From positions 620,001-684,000 of the forward strand of contig NZ_JARFIK010000001.1 of assembly GCF_029076695.1 (NCBI RefSeq): a stretch of 64,000 nucleotides of DNA, read 5' to 3'. The stretch's first letter is position 1; each line of letters starts with the position of its first letter. The DNA is from Adlercreutzia equolifaciens. GTDB taxonomy: Bacteria > Actinomycetota > Coriobacteriia > Coriobacteriales > Eggerthellaceae. Shown piece by piece: positions 23,874 to 32,834 of this stretch. A model generated the notes under the pieces. It was not told the origin of the DNA, did not search any database, and saw only the letters and a program-made list of their open reading frames with translations. Position numbers and translations under genes: made by a program.

Positions 23874-26510
23874 TTAGTCGGCCAACTCCTGGGCCAGATA
23901 CTTGCCCGTGATGCTTTCGGGGCAGGCGGCCACCTGGGCGGGGGTGCCCTCGCAGACCACGGTGCCGCCCTGTTCGCCGCCGCCCGGGCCCATGTCGATG
24001 AGGTAGTCGGCGTTGGCGATCATGTCCAGGTCGTGCTCGATGACCACCACGGTGGCGCCGTGCTCGATGAGCTTCTGCAGCACCTCGATGAGGGTCTCCA
24101 CGTCCAGCGGGTGCAGCCCGATGGTGGGCTCGTCGAATACGAAGAGGGTGTCTTCCTGGTCGCGGCGCATCTCACTGGCCAGCTTCAGGCGCTGGGCTTC
24201 GCCGCCGGACAGCGCCGGCGTGGCCTCGCCTAGCGTAAGGTAGCCCAGCCCCAGGCCACTGAGGATTTGCAGCTTGCTGTGCACCTTTTTCAGGTGGGGA
24301 AGCGCCGCCAGGGCCTGGTCCACGGTCAGCGAGAGCATCTCTGGCAGCGACAATGTATGCACCGGTGCGAAATCGCCGCCATGGTCGTGAGAGCTCTCCG
24401 ACGCCTCGCTGTCGCGCTGAAGCTCTTCACCCGGGGTAAGCTGAACATCTCCCTCTACGGCCATCTGAATGGCGTAGGCGTCCTTGCCGTAGCGGCTGCC
24501 GTGGCAGTCAGGGCAGGGAATGTCCACGTCGGGCAGGAACTGCACATCAAGGGAAATTTGCCCCGTGCCGTCGCAGGTGGGGCAGCGCAGGCTGCCGGTG
24601 TTGTAGGAGAAGGCGCCGGCCTTGAGCCCCGCCGCCTTCGCCTCGGGCAGCCTTGCGAATTCCCGACGTAGCTCGTCCAGCACACCGGAATAGGTGCCCA
24701 CGGTGGAGCGCACGTTCACGCCGATGGGGGTGGCGTCTACCAGGTCGACCCGGCTGATGCCCGGGGCATCAATATCGCGCACGTGGCCGGGCAGCGCACG
24801 GCCGGCAAGAGCGGCTTTCAGACCAAGGACCAGGCTTTCCAGCACCAGCGTGGTTTTGCCCGAGCCGGACACGCCCGTCACCACGGTCAGGCGGCCTTTC
24901 GGAATGCGCACCTCCAGCGGCTGCACCGTGTGGATGGCGCCCGTTTCCAAGCGAAGAGCCCCCTCGTCGAACAGGTGGTCGGCCGCCACGGGGGTGCGTA
25001 CGCGCACCTTCGCGGTGCCGGCCAGGAACGGTCCGATGCGCGAAGCGGGATTGGCCTCCACCTGGGCCACCGACCCTTGGGCGATGACGCGGCCGCCATC
25101 GGCGCCCGATCCCGGCCCAATCTCAATCAGGTGGTTCGCGTGGCGCAGCACGGCCACGTCGTGGTCCACCATGACCACGGAGTTGCCGTCGGACAGCAGG
25201 TCGTCCATGACGCCCAGCAGACCCTCGATGTTCGCCGGATGCAGCCCGATGGAGGGCTCGTCCAGTACGTAGAGCACGCCCGTGGTGCGGCTGCGCACGG
25301 CGCGGGTGAGCTGCACGCGTTGGCGCTCGCCGTTGGAAAGGGTCTCGCTGGCGCGGTCGAGGGTCAGATACCCCAGCCCCAGCTGCTCCAGGCGCTGGAT
25401 GGGCTCGGTCATCTCGGCGGTAATCTGGGCGCACATGGGCCGCATGTCGGCGGGCAGCCACGGAGCTACCGTGGGAATCCAGTCGCGCAGCTCGTCCAGC
25501 GAAAGCGCGGTCACCTGGGCCAAGTTCTGCCCGTTGATGGTGGATGAGCGCGCCTTCTCGGACAGGCGCGTGCCATGGCAAGCCGGGCACACGTCCTCGG
25601 TGAGGAACTTCGCCACGCGGGCCATGCCCTTCTCGTCCTTTACCTTCGCCAGGGCATTCTTCACGGTGTTTACGGCGCTGTAGTAGGTGAAGTCCAGCTC
25701 CGTGGCGTGGCTCTTGTTCTTCGGCACGTACAGGATGTGCTTCTTCTCCATGGGACCGTGCAGCACAATTTCCTTTTCCTCGGGGGTCAGGTCCTCGTAG
25801 GGCACGTCGATGCGCACGCCCATCTCCTTCGCCACTTCGGGCATGAGCGACCACATGAGATTGCGCCAGGGCGCCACCGCGCCTTCTTCCAGCGTCAGCG
25901 TCGGATCGGCAATGAGCGTGCTCTCATCGATGGTGCGAACCACGCCGGTGCCGCCGCACTCGGGGCAGGCGCCCCCGCTGTTGAAGGCCAGGTCTTCGGC
26001 GCTGGGTTCGTAGAACTCCACCCCGCAAGTGGAGCAGGTGATGGGCAGCTCGCGGGCGCCGTTGAGGGTAGGAGCGTTGGGGTGGCCGTTCGGGCACACG
26101 TGGCTGGCCAGGCGCGAGAACATAAGCCGCAGGTAGTTGAGCAACTCCGTGGAGGTTCCGAAGGTGGAGTGCACGCCGGGAATGCCCGGGCGCTGGCGCA
26201 GGGCCAGGGCCGCCGGCACGTGCAGCACCTCGTCCACCGTAGCGCGGCCGGCCTGGGAGATGCGCCGGCGGGTGTAGGTGGAAAGGGCCTCCAGGTAGCG
26301 GCGCGATCCTTCCGCGTACAGCACGCCCAGGGCCAGCGAGCTTTTTCCCGAGCCCGACACGCCGGCAATGCCCACTAGCTGGCGCAGCGGCACGTCCAGC
26401 GAGATGTTCTTCAGGTTGTGCACCCGCGCCCCGCGCACCTCGATGGCGGTGGGCTCGTGAAAGTGCAGCGGTTCGGCATTTGTGTCGTGGGGGTGAGGGG
26501 AATCGGTCAT
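23874..26510 (-). CDS. UvrA-like ABC ATPase (UvrA paralogue)
   Basis: 878 residues with two ABC modules. Module 1: Walker A GVSGSGKSSLALGVLYAEG (about 48-66), a UvrA-type zinc module (ITCSTC .. CPECGGTG, then CPACHGTRLS), signature LSNGERQRV and Walker B VLYVLDEPSIGLHPANIEG. Module 2: GVSGSGKTTLVLESL, CPTCDGTG .. CPDCHGSRYG, LSGGEAQRLKLA and LFVFDEPTIGLHPLDVETL. It is shorter than housekeeping UvrA (about 940-950) and belongs to the short paralogues sometimes linked to drug resistance rather than general repair. The start codon has no good ribosome site of its own; ATGA overlap with an upstream 39-codon ORF implies coupled translation. Confidence 0.87.
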   Translation of the reverse strand: MTDSPHPHDTNAEPLHFHEPTAIEVRGARVHNLKNISLDVPLRQLVGIAGVSGSGKSSLALGVLYAEGSRRYLEALSTYTRRRISQAGRATVDEVLHVPAALALRQRPGIPGVHSTFGTSTELLNYLRLMFSRLASHVCPNGHPNAPTLNGARELPITCSTCGVEFYEPSAEDLAFNSGGACPECGGTGVVRTIDESTLIADPTLTLEEGAVAPWRNLMWSLMPEVAKEMGVRIDVPYEDLTPEEKEIVLHGPMEKKHILYVPKNKSHATELDFTYYSAVNTVKNALAKVKDEKGMARVAKFLTEDVCPACHGTRLSEKARSSTINGQNLAQVTALSLDELRDWIPTVAPWLPADMRPMCAQITAEMTEPIQRLEQLGLGYLTLDRASETLSNGERQRVQLTRAVRSRTTGVLYVLDEPSIGLHPANIEGLLGVMDDLLSDGNSVVMVDHDVAVLRHANHLIEIGPGSGADGGRVIAQGSVAQVEANPASRIGPFLAGTAKVRVRTPVAADHLFDEGALRLETGAIHTVQPLEVRIPKGRLTVVTGVSGSGKTTLVLESLVLGLKAALAGRALPGHVRDIDAPGISRVDLVDATPIGVNVRSTVGTYSGVLDELRREFARLPEAKAAGLKAGAFSYNTGSLRCPTCDGTGQISLDVQFLPDVDIPCPDCHGSRYGKDAYAIQMAVEGDVQLTPGEELQRDSEASESSHDHGGDFAPVHTLSLPEMLSLTVDQALAALPHLKKVHSKLQILSGLGLGYLTLGEATPALSGGEAQRLKLASEMRRDQEDTLFVFDEPTIGLHPLDVETLIEVLQKLIEHGATVVVIEHDLDMIANADYLIDMGPGGGEQGGTVVCEGTPAQVAACPESITGKYLAQELAD

Positions 26511-26626
26511 GGTAGCTCGCTTGTGAGAGGCGGATGGTGTCCTTCCCATTGTTTCTTTCGGCGCATTGTTTTGCAAGGTGGTTTGGGCATTGGCGTTGTT
26601 TTGTTGGCCGAAGGTGAATGGTGCAT
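26507..26626 (-). CDS. 39-residue upstream ORF coupled to the UvrA-like gene
   Basis: Begins MHHSPSANKTT, is Pro/Lys/Arg-rich (PMPKPPCK, MRRKKQW) and ends TSELP-stop. A strong AAGGAG lies five bases before its ATG, whereas the downstream UvrA-like ATG has none; its TGA overlaps that ATG (ATGA). The arrangement suggests a regulatory leader peptide or a translational-coupling device. No homologue recognised; real expression is inferred only from these signals. Confidence 0.5.
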   Translation of the reverse strand: MHHSPSANKTTPMPKPPCKTMRRKKQWEGHHPPLTSELP

Positions 26627-26743
26627 AATGGCTCCTTGACGCAGTTTTGGGGTATAAGGTAACCATGATGAATGGGCGGTTGCCGCACTTTGCAGCTGAC
26701 CTGCCCGCGAGTGCGCGGCAAATTTCGAGAAAGCGAGTGGCAC

Positions 26744-27682
26744 ATGAAGCATTGGAAAAGCGGGAAGCGTAGCGCAGGGGTTGTGCGGTGCGCTGCCGCG
26801 AAGGAGGGCGTCGCAGACCTGTCGGCGCCGCGCGCGACGGGCGTCTTCCGACTGACAGTTTTGATTGCTGCGTTGGGTCTGGCGCTCGTCGTTATGTTGA
26901 GCGGTTGCGCGGGAGGCGGCGAAGGCGTGACGGATTCGGCCGCCAACGCCGAGGGCGGCAAAACGCTGCGCGTGGCCATGGAGCTTGCGTACCCGCCGTT
27001 CGAAACTAAGGACGATGCAGGCAACCCCGAGGGCTTGGCGGTGGATTTCATTCGCGACTTCGGCGCCGCTTACGGGTACGACGTGCGTATTGAGAACACG
27101 GCGTGGGACGGCCTTATCCCGTCGCTGCAATCGGGCCAGGCCGATCTGGTCATCAGCTCCATGACCATTACCGATGAGCGCAAGCAGTCGGTGGACTTCA
27201 GCGATCCCTACGCTATGGCGCAGCTGGCCATTCTGGCCAACGCCGAATCGGGCGTTCAGTCCATCGACGACTTGAACCAGCCGGGGAAGAAAGTGGCCGT
27301 GAAAACGGGCTCTACGGGCGATGTGTACGCCACGAAAAACCTTCCCAACGCCGAGATTGTGCGGCTGGCCGATGAAAGCGCCTGCGTCACCGAGGTGGTG
27401 CAGGGCAAGGCCGACGGCTTCCTGTACGACCAGCTGACCATCTATCGCAACCATGCGGCCAACCCCGACACCACCGAGGCCGTGTTCATTCCCTTCCAAG
27501 ACCCTGAGGCGTGGGGTATCGCGGTGAAGAAGGGCGATACCGAACTGCTCGACCAGCTGAACGCCTTCATTGCCCAGTCCAAGACCGATGGCGAGTTCGA
27601 TCGTTTGACCGAGAAGTACCTGGCAGAAGAGAAGAAGGCCTTCGACGAGTACGGATTCAAGTGGTTCTTCGACTTCGAATAG
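26744..27682 (+). CDS. Amino acid ABC transporter substrate-binding lipoprotein
   Basis: Extracellular solute-binding protein family 3, 312 residues. After an unusually long charged N-terminus (about 45 residues) comes a hydrophobic helix and lipobox (LVVMLSGC), then the binding domain: LRVAMELAYPPFETKDDAG, DGLIPSLQSGQADLVISSM, DERKQSVDFSDPY, KVAVKTGSTGDVYA. Binds polar or charged amino acids. The ATG at 26744 has only a weak ribosome site, so the true start could lie elsewhere in the long N-terminus. First gene of a transporter operon with permease, ATPase and an ATP-grasp enzyme. Confidence 0.88.
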   Translation: MKHWKSGKRSAGVVRCAAAKEGVADLSAPRATGVFRLTVLIAALGLALVVMLSGCAGGGEGVTDSAANAEGGKTLRVAMELAYPPFETKDDAGNPEGLAVDFIRDFGAAYGYDVRIENTAWDGLIPSLQSGQADLVISSMTITDERKQSVDFSDPYAMAQLAILANAESGVQSIDDLNQPGKKVAVKTGSTGDVYATKNLPNAEIVRLADESACVTEVVQGKADGFLYDQLTIYRNHAANPDTTEAVFIPFQDPEAWGIAVKKGDTELLDQLNAFIAQSKTDGEFDRLTEKYLAEEKKAFDEYGFKWFFDFE

Positions 27683-27697
27683 GCTAAGGGGATGGCT

Positions 27698-28480
27698 ATG
27701 GTGGGCTCTCTTTTCACGGTTCCAGGCGATGGGCGGGTTGGCGCAGCTAAGGCGGCGCTGAACTACCTGCTGGTGTGCTGTGCCGTGGTGGCCGTGGTGT
27801 GGGCTTCGCTGGCCATGGCCGGCATCTCGCTCAACTTCGATTTCGTGGCCCAGTACCGCGTGCGCATTTGGGACGGCTTCTGCATGACCGTGGGCATTTC
27901 GGCAGCCAGTTTGGTGCTGAGCATGCTCATTGGCGTGCCCGTGGCTCTGGGCCAGGGCTCCCGCGTGCTGCCGGTGCGCTACCTGTGCGATTTGTACGTG
28001 AAGATCATTCGCGGTACGCCGCTTATCGTGCAGGTGTATTTCTTCTACTACATCATCGGCACGGCTTGGGGCATCGACAACCGCGTGGTGGCGGGCATTG
28101 TCATCCTGTCGCTCTTCTCGGGTGCCTATCTGGCCGAGATTGTGCGCGGTGGCCTTATGTCCATCGACCGCGGGCAGCTTGAGGCGGCCCGGGCCGTCGG
28201 CTTTACCCGCGCGCAGACGTTGCGCTACGTGGTGGCGCCCCAGATGGTGGCCCGTACGCTCCCGGCGCTGACCGGTCAGGTCGCCTCCATCATCAAGGAC
28301 TCGTCGCTGCTGTCGGTGATCGCCGTTATCGAGCTCACGCAAACCATGCGCGAGATTACCGCCACGAACTACAACTTCTTCGGCGGCTTCCTGCTGCTGG
28401 GAGCGTTGTACCTGGTGCTTACGCTGCCCCTGATGTTTGTCAGCCGCCAGTTCGAAAAGAGGCTCGACTATGAGCACTAA
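27698..28480 (+). CDS. Amino acid ABC transporter permease
   Basis: 260 residues, about five or six membrane segments, of the His/Glu/Gln/Arg/opine permease family. I use ATG 27698: AAGGGG at 27686-27691 is directly against the ATG at 27692 but six bases from this one. The coupling loop [20 protein letters not shown] (EAA motif) is intact, and [19 protein letters not shown] is the typical N-terminal family signature. Overlaps the ATPase gene by 11 bases. Confidence 0.9.
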   Translation: MVGSLFTVPGDGRVGAAKAALNYLLVCCAVVAVVWASLAMAGISLNFDFVAQYRVRIWDGFCMTVGISAASLVLSMLIGVPVALGQGSRVLPVRYLCDLYVKIIRGTPLIVQVYFFYYIIGTAWGIDNRVVAGIVILSLFSGAYLAEIVRGGLMSIDRGQLEAARAVGFTRAQTLRYVVAPQMVARTLPALTGQVASIIKDSSLLSVIAVIELTQTMREITATNYNFFGGFLLLGALYLVLTLPLMFVSRQFEKRLDYEH

Positions 28481-29219
28481 GCCTTTGGCCGTGCGGCTCT
28501 CCCATATCACGCGCTCCTTTGACGGCGTCGAGGTGCTGCGCGACGTGACGCTTGAAGAAGAGGTAACCGCCTTGGCCATTATCGGGCCTTCGGGCGGCGG
28601 AAAGTCGACGTTGCTGCGCATCCTGGGCGGCTTGCTGCCTCCCTCGTCGGGTACCCTGGCCGTGGGCGGCAAGGCGGTGCCGACCGATGAGACGGGTTTG
28701 CGTGCCTATCGAGCCCAACTGGGATTCGTGTTCCAAGACGGCGGCTTGTTCCATCACCTGACGGCGTTGGAAAACGTAGCGCTGCCGTTACGAGCGGTCC
28801 ACGGCGTCGAGGCGGCCGAAGCGGCCGACCGCGCGCAAGCGTTGCTGGCGCGTTTGGGGTTGAAGGGCGAAGCGGAGAAGCGCCCGGCTCAGCTGTCCGG
28901 CGGCCAGAAGCAGCGCGTGGCCATCGCGCGAGCCCTGGCGGCGCGGCCGGAGCTGCTGCTGCTCGATGAGCCTACCAGCGCCCTGGACCCTGAGTACACC
29001 ACGGAAGTGCTCGATGTCATTCGCGATCTGAAAGAAGCGGGCACGCGCTTCGTCATTGTGACCCATGAGATGGGCTTTGCCCGCCATGCTTGCGATGACG
29101 TGGCCTTTCTGTGCGAGGGGCGCCTCATGGAGTACGGGCCGAGCGCCCGTATCTTCGACAACCCGCAAACCCCCGAGCTGCAGCGCTTCCTAGGGCGCTT
29201 GCTGGAATGGAGCATGTAA
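28470..29219 (+). CDS. Amino acid ABC transporter ATP-binding protein
   Basis: 249 residues. Walker [18 protein letters not shown] (about 33-49), Q-loop [18 protein letters not shown], signature [16 protein letters not shown], Walker [21 protein letters not shown] and switch His in VTHEM. GlnQ/HisP-type subunit energising the neighbouring permease and binding protein. Overlaps the permease by 11 bases and the next gene by one base (TAATG), so the operon is translationally coupled here. Confidence 0.92.
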   Translation: MSTKPLAVRLSHITRSFDGVEVLRDVTLEEEVTALAIIGPSGGGKSTLLRILGGLLPPSSGTLAVGGKAVPTDETGLRAYRAQLGFVFQDGGLFHHLTALENVALPLRAVHGVEAAEAADRAQALLARLGLKGEAEKRPAQLSGGQKQRVAIARALAARPELLLLDEPTSALDPEYTTEVLDVIRDLKEAGTRFVIVTHEMGFARHACDDVAFLCEGRLMEYGPSARIFDNPQTPELQRFLGRLLEWSM

Positions 29220-30097
29220 TGGCGAAGCGCGTCGGTATTTTGTACGAGTCCGACGAGTGGTCGGACTGGAAGCTGCACCGCGAGCTGGAGGCGGCGCTGG
29301 GCCGGCCGGTGGCCATGATCAACATGGAGGCCGACAACTGCCTGGATGCGGCAGCCGAATGCGAGGTGCTGGTCAGCTGCGTATTTGCCAGCGCGGTGTT
29401 CCGCGGCCATGAGCACGCGGCAGCTTCTATGAACGCCCTGGTACACGGTGCGCTGCCTGAGTCGGTGGAACTCATCAACCCTCGTCGCGCCCATGGGTTC
29501 GAGGTTTCCAAAGCCGCGGCAGCTCAGGCCCTGGAGGCCGCTGGCTTGACTGTGCCTCCGGTGTTGGGCCTCGGTCGGCCTGAGGAGCTGCGCGGTGCGG
29601 AGGAACGTTGGCGCTACCCCTGTGTGATCAAGCCCGATTGCGGGGGCCGCACCACCCATACCGCGGTGCTTCACGATGCCAGTCAGGCGGTGGCCTTTCT
29701 GGAGGAAGCGCCCGATTTGCGGTTCATCGTCGAAGAGTTCATCCCGGCGCGGGCTGGCTTTATGACGCGCATGGAGTTGGTCGATGGCGCTTTGGCCCTG
29801 GTGGTCAAGCGCAGCATCGCGCCGAACGGTCTGTCCTCCTATCACGAGGGATCGACCTACGAGTTGTACCCCGATTGTCCCGAGCCCGTGCGCGAGGCGG
29901 TAAGGGCCGCGGCCGCGGCGCTCGACATTCAGTTTGGCAGCTTCGACGTTATCGAGGGCGCCGACGGGCGCACCTATCTCATCGACGCCAACAGCGTGTC
30001 GAACGTGTCCGAGGATTGCACCGAGCTCTTCGGCGGCCTTGACCTCATGGGCTGCTACGCCGAGGCACTGGCTCGTCGCATTGACGGCAAAGCCTAG
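29219..30097 (+). CDS. ATP-grasp ligase of the transporter operon
   Basis: 292 residues. ATP-grasp fold: N-terminal domain [19 protein letters not shown]-binding YPCVIKPDCGGRTTHTAV (about 136-153), hinge FIVEEFIPARAGFMTRME, and the metal-binding end YLIDANSVSNVSE (about 256-268), like RimK/D-Ala ligase relatives that join a carboxylate to an amine. The exact reaction is unknown. Its ATG shares a base with the stop of the ABC ATPase, so it is made with the transporter and may act on the imported amino acid. The DAN of the metal site replaces the common ExN arrangement, so activity should be checked. Confidence 0.75.
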   Translation: MAKRVGILYESDEWSDWKLHRELEAALGRPVAMINMEADNCLDAAAECEVLVSCVFASAVFRGHEHAAASMNALVHGALPESVELINPRRAHGFEVSKAAAAQALEAAGLTVPPVLGLGRPEELRGAEERWRYPCVIKPDCGGRTTHTAVLHDASQAVAFLEEAPDLRFIVEEFIPARAGFMTRMELVDGALALVVKRSIAPNGLSSYHEGSTYELYPDCPEPVREAVRAAAAALDIQFGSFDVIEGADGRTYLIDANSVSNVSEDCTELFGGLDLMGCYAEALARRIDGKA

Positions 30098-30109
30098 GAG
30101 CTTGGTCGT

Positions 30110-30126
30110 CGGCGCCTAAGGCGCCG
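30110..30126. other. Intercistronic hairpin
   Basis: CGGCGCC-TAA-GGCGCCG, a perfect 7-bp stem between the ATP-grasp gene and the flavin/ferredoxin gene. No U-run, so probably an mRNA stability or processing element. Confidence 0.4.
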
Positions 30127-30189
30127 AGAACGTGTCGCGGAAACTGCGAGCCTGGAGCTCGTGCTGCTGCTACAAGAAAAGAGGAAGCA

Positions 30190-30864
30190 ATGCTGAACGT
30201 CCAAGAGGTATTCGAGAAGTTCGAGGAAATTGGCTGCTGTGCGTTTGCCACGTTGGATGGCCGCGGCGGCATCGACTCGCGCATCGCGCACTTTTTCGCC
30301 TGGGACGAGGAGGGGCTGTACTTGCGCACCATGGCATCCAAGCCCTTCTATCGCCAGCTGGTGGAGGGCGGTCAACTGGCTGTTTCCGGCGAAAAAACCG
30401 GAGGGGCCTGTACATGGGACGAAGACAATCTGCCTCACTTTCAGCCGGGCTACACCATGCGCGTATCTGGAGCCGTGCGCGAGCTGACCGAGGCGGAGCT
30501 GAAAGCGAAGGCGGCTGCCAGCTCGCTCTTCAACGTGGCGGTCTATGATATCGAGAAATACCCGGAAACACGGGTGTTCGTGCTTCATAGCGCCTGGGGC
30601 GAGCTGTTCGTCTACGACTTCAATTGCGTGCACATGGACCACAAGATTCAGCGTGAGCGCTTCGCATGGGGAGGCGCCACCTTCGTGGACCCGGGCCTGA
30701 CCATTTCCTATGCCTGCATCGCGTGCGGCCAGTGCGCCGAGGTCTGCACCCATAAGGCTATTGTGCCCGGAGATCCTTACCGCATTCTTGGCGAGCGCTG
30801 CGACGAATGCGGCAATTGCTATCACGTCTGTCCCGCGGGAGCCGTGGAGGCGAAGGGGGTCTAG
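30190..30864 (+). CDS. Flavin split-barrel protein with ferredoxin domain
   Basis: 224 residues. N-terminal pyridoxamine-phosphate-oxidase-like barrel (about 1-150; IGCCAFATLDGRGGIDSRIA, LYLRTMASKPFYRQL), which in such fusions is expected to bind FMN rather than PLP. C-terminal two [4Fe-4S] ferredoxin part (about 174-222): CIACGQCAEVCTHKA and CDECGNCYHVCPAGA. Likely a small cytoplasmic flavin/Fe-S reductase. GAGGAAG precedes the ATG. About 90 bases after the ATP-grasp gene and same strand, so possibly the last gene of that operon. Confidence 0.85.
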   Translation: MLNVQEVFEKFEEIGCCAFATLDGRGGIDSRIAHFFAWDEEGLYLRTMASKPFYRQLVEGGQLAVSGEKTGGACTWDEDNLPHFQPGYTMRVSGAVRELTEAELKAKAAASSLFNVAVYDIEKYPETRVFVLHSAWGELFVYDFNCVHMDHKIQRERFAWGGATFVDPGLTISYACIACGQCAEVCTHKAIVPGDPYRILGERCDECGNCYHVCPAGAVEAKGV

Positions 30865-30881
30865 GGGCCCCTGGATAAAAG

Positions 30882-30929
30882 GAAAGCTGCAGGACCGCCG
30901 GGGGAGGGAGCGGGGTTCCTGCAGCTTTC
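30882..30929. terminator. Bidirectional terminator between convergent genes
   Basis: GAAAGCTGCAGGA (30882-30894) and TCCTGCAGCTTTC (30917-30929) are perfectly complementary over 13 bp. On the minus strand the stem is followed by CTTTTATCC, so it should end the flavoprotein transcript; plus-strand termination is less certain. Confidence 0.75.
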
Positions 30930-30955
30930 AGGGAGGGAAGGTGCCGAGTGACGCG

Positions 30956-32608
30956 TTACGCGACGTCCTCGGCGGCGTTCATGCCAGCCATGCGGCCGCC
31001 CGAGTAGGCGCACATGAGGGAGTAGCCCTCGTAGTCGCAGTAGGGGGCGCTCATGAGGGTGCCGTTGTCAGCGCCGGCAACGTACAAGCCGGGAATGGCC
31101 AGGCCCTTGTTGTCGATGGCCTGCATCCGATCGTTGGTGCGGATGCCGCCGATGGTCACCCAGGCGCTCGGCTCGTACTGCATGGCGTAGAAGGGTCCTT
31201 CGGCTACCGGCTGCAGGAAGCAGGCCGGCTTGTAGAACTGCTCGTCAACGCCGTTGGCGCAGTAGCCGTTGTACTCCTCGAGCGTCGCCGTCAGGGCCGG
31301 CGCCCCAATGGCCTCCGCCAGGGCCTCAATGGTGTCGGCCTTGAAGATCCAGCCCTCTTCGACGCCGGCGTCGATATTGGCCTGCACGTCCTCCAGGGGC
31401 TTGTCCTTCAGGGTCATCATGCCCGTGCGCCAGTTCTCGGCATCGGAGCCGCACAGCGTCCACGGGTCAGTGCCGGCGTTCAGGCCGTCCACGTAGGCCT
31501 GGTCGACGACGGCATAGTACTGGCCGCCCACCAAAGAGATGGCTCCGCCCAGGGCCAAGGGGAGATTTGCGAATTTGCCCTCGTTGCTGAAGCGGCGTCC
31601 CTCGTTGTTCACCAGGAGGGTGCCGTAGATGCCAATGGAGAAGGCGGCATTGCCCTTGCCCCACAGGCCGTTGGCGTTTTGGTTGGAGCCGGAGAACTCG
31701 TTGCCGGCAATGCCCCACTGGGTAGAAACCTGGCCGCCCACCTGCTGGACCATGTCGATACCCTCGCCCACGGACAGAAGGTTGCCCAGCGGATTGACGA
31801 AGGTGCCGAAGCGCTCGGTCATCATGTCCGGGTTGCCCAAAAAGCCGCCCGTGCAGACGATGACGGCCTTGGCCTTCACGTCGATGACGTTTTCGCCCTC
31901 GCACTGGACGCCAACACAGGTGCCGTCTTCCATGATGAGGCGCTTGCCGGCGGTTTCGAAGATGAAGGCACCGCCGTTCTGCTCGATGAACTCCTGCAGC
32001 GGGCCCATGCGATCAACGCCCTTGGCCTGCGTTTTGGAATCGGTCGGATCGGACTGGAAGTTGCAGCGTACCGAATCATGGCCAGCGCCGTAGTTGTCGG
32101 GACGAAGGCCGGTGGCCACGCCGAAGTCGTCCGTGAACTGATCGACGGTGCTGCCGGAAAGTTCCACGGCGCGCTTGATGGCCGCGGCATTGGTTGCCCA
32201 GTGCGCGTACTCCATAATGTGGTTGAAGGCTTCTTCCACGGTGAAGTCGATGTTGGCGTTTTGCTGCAGCTTCGACCCTACCATGAACGGGCCGCCCGCG
32301 ATGGAGCCGTTGGACGTTCCCACGTCGGCGCCCTTCTCGATGACAATGACGGATTTGCCGGCGCGCACGGCCTCCACGGCCGCCCACATGCCGGCGCCGC
32401 CGGCGCCCACGATGACGATATCGCACTCGCGCGTCTCGTCAGCGGTTTTCAGCTCGGCGGCCTCTTCGGCGCCCGAGCCCGTGTCGGCAAGCGCCCCCGA
32501 GCTCTGTTGCGGTGCGCACCCGGCAAGTGCTGCGGCGCTTCCCAGAGCGGCGACGCCACCCAGCGTCAGAAAGCTGCGACGAGAAAGTCCTTTGTTCAAC
32601 GACATCAT
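30956..32608 (-). CDS. Tat-exported FAD-dependent reductase (fumarate reductase-like)
   Basis: 550 residues; start MMSLNKGL with CTGGAGGG upstream. Twin-arginine signal LSRRSFLTLGG (about 8-18) and lipobox LAGC, so an exported Tat lipoprotein. FAD motif DIVIVGAGGAGMWAAVEA (canonical GxGxxG) with EKG Glu, and the C-terminal GLYVAGADNG segment. The substrate domain includes WVTIGGIRTND, where conserved Gly/Arg residues position the dicarboxylate-like acceptor in the family. No haem motif; a separate donor is needed. Divergent from the LuxR gene at 32835, its presumed activator. Acceptor unknown. Confidence 0.9.
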   Translation of the reverse strand: MMSLNKGLSRRSFLTLGGVAALGSAAALAGCAPQQSSGALADTGSGAEEAAELKTADETRECDIVIVGAGGAGMWAAVEAVRAGKSVIVIEKGADVGTSNGSIAGGPFMVGSKLQQNANIDFTVEEAFNHIMEYAHWATNAAAIKRAVELSGSTVDQFTDDFGVATGLRPDNYGAGHDSVRCNFQSDPTDSKTQAKGVDRMGPLQEFIEQNGGAFIFETAGKRLIMEDGTCVGVQCEGENVIDVKAKAVIVCTGGFLGNPDMMTERFGTFVNPLGNLLSVGEGIDMVQQVGGQVSTQWGIAGNEFSGSNQNANGLWGKGNAAFSIGIYGTLLVNNEGRRFSNEGKFANLPLALGGAISLVGGQYYAVVDQAYVDGLNAGTDPWTLCGSDAENWRTGMMTLKDKPLEDVQANIDAGVEEGWIFKADTIEALAEAIGAPALTATLEEYNGYCANGVDEQFYKPACFLQPVAEGPFYAMQYEPSAWVTIGGIRTNDRMQAIDNKGLAIPGLYVAGADNGTLMSAPYCDYEGYSLMCAYSGGRMAGMNAAEDVA

Positions 32609-32752
32609 GTTCTCCCTCCAGAAGATGTACTGATTGCCGGCTTGGCGATGTGGCTCTGAAGCCTTGCCGTTGCGGCCGGCGCGCCCCGTTGGCGCTACGG
32701 TCATAATGACGGGCCGTCAGCACGTTGTCGCGGGTGAACAGGGGGAACCCTC

Positions 32753-32808
32753 GGGGTGATTAAAAACTCACCCCTGTCCTCACCCCCGGGCAAAACGGCT
32801 GGTACAAT
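32753..32808. promoter_or_regulatory. Palindrome and -10 box upstream of the LuxR gene
   Basis: GGGGTGA (32753-32759) and TCACCCC (32768-32774) form a 7-bp palindrome with an A/T-rich 8-base centre, a candidate operator for the divergent pair. TACAAT at 32803-32808 is a good -10 for the LuxR gene; a -35 is not clear. Confidence 0.45.
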
Positions 32809-32834
32809 GGCGAGAACCGAGGGGAGGGGGCTTC

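Noticed and set aside
26511-26666. 930-residue version of the UvrA-like protein starting at 26666
   Set aside because: No ribosome site at that ATG; the 26510 start is explained by coupling to the upstream ORF.
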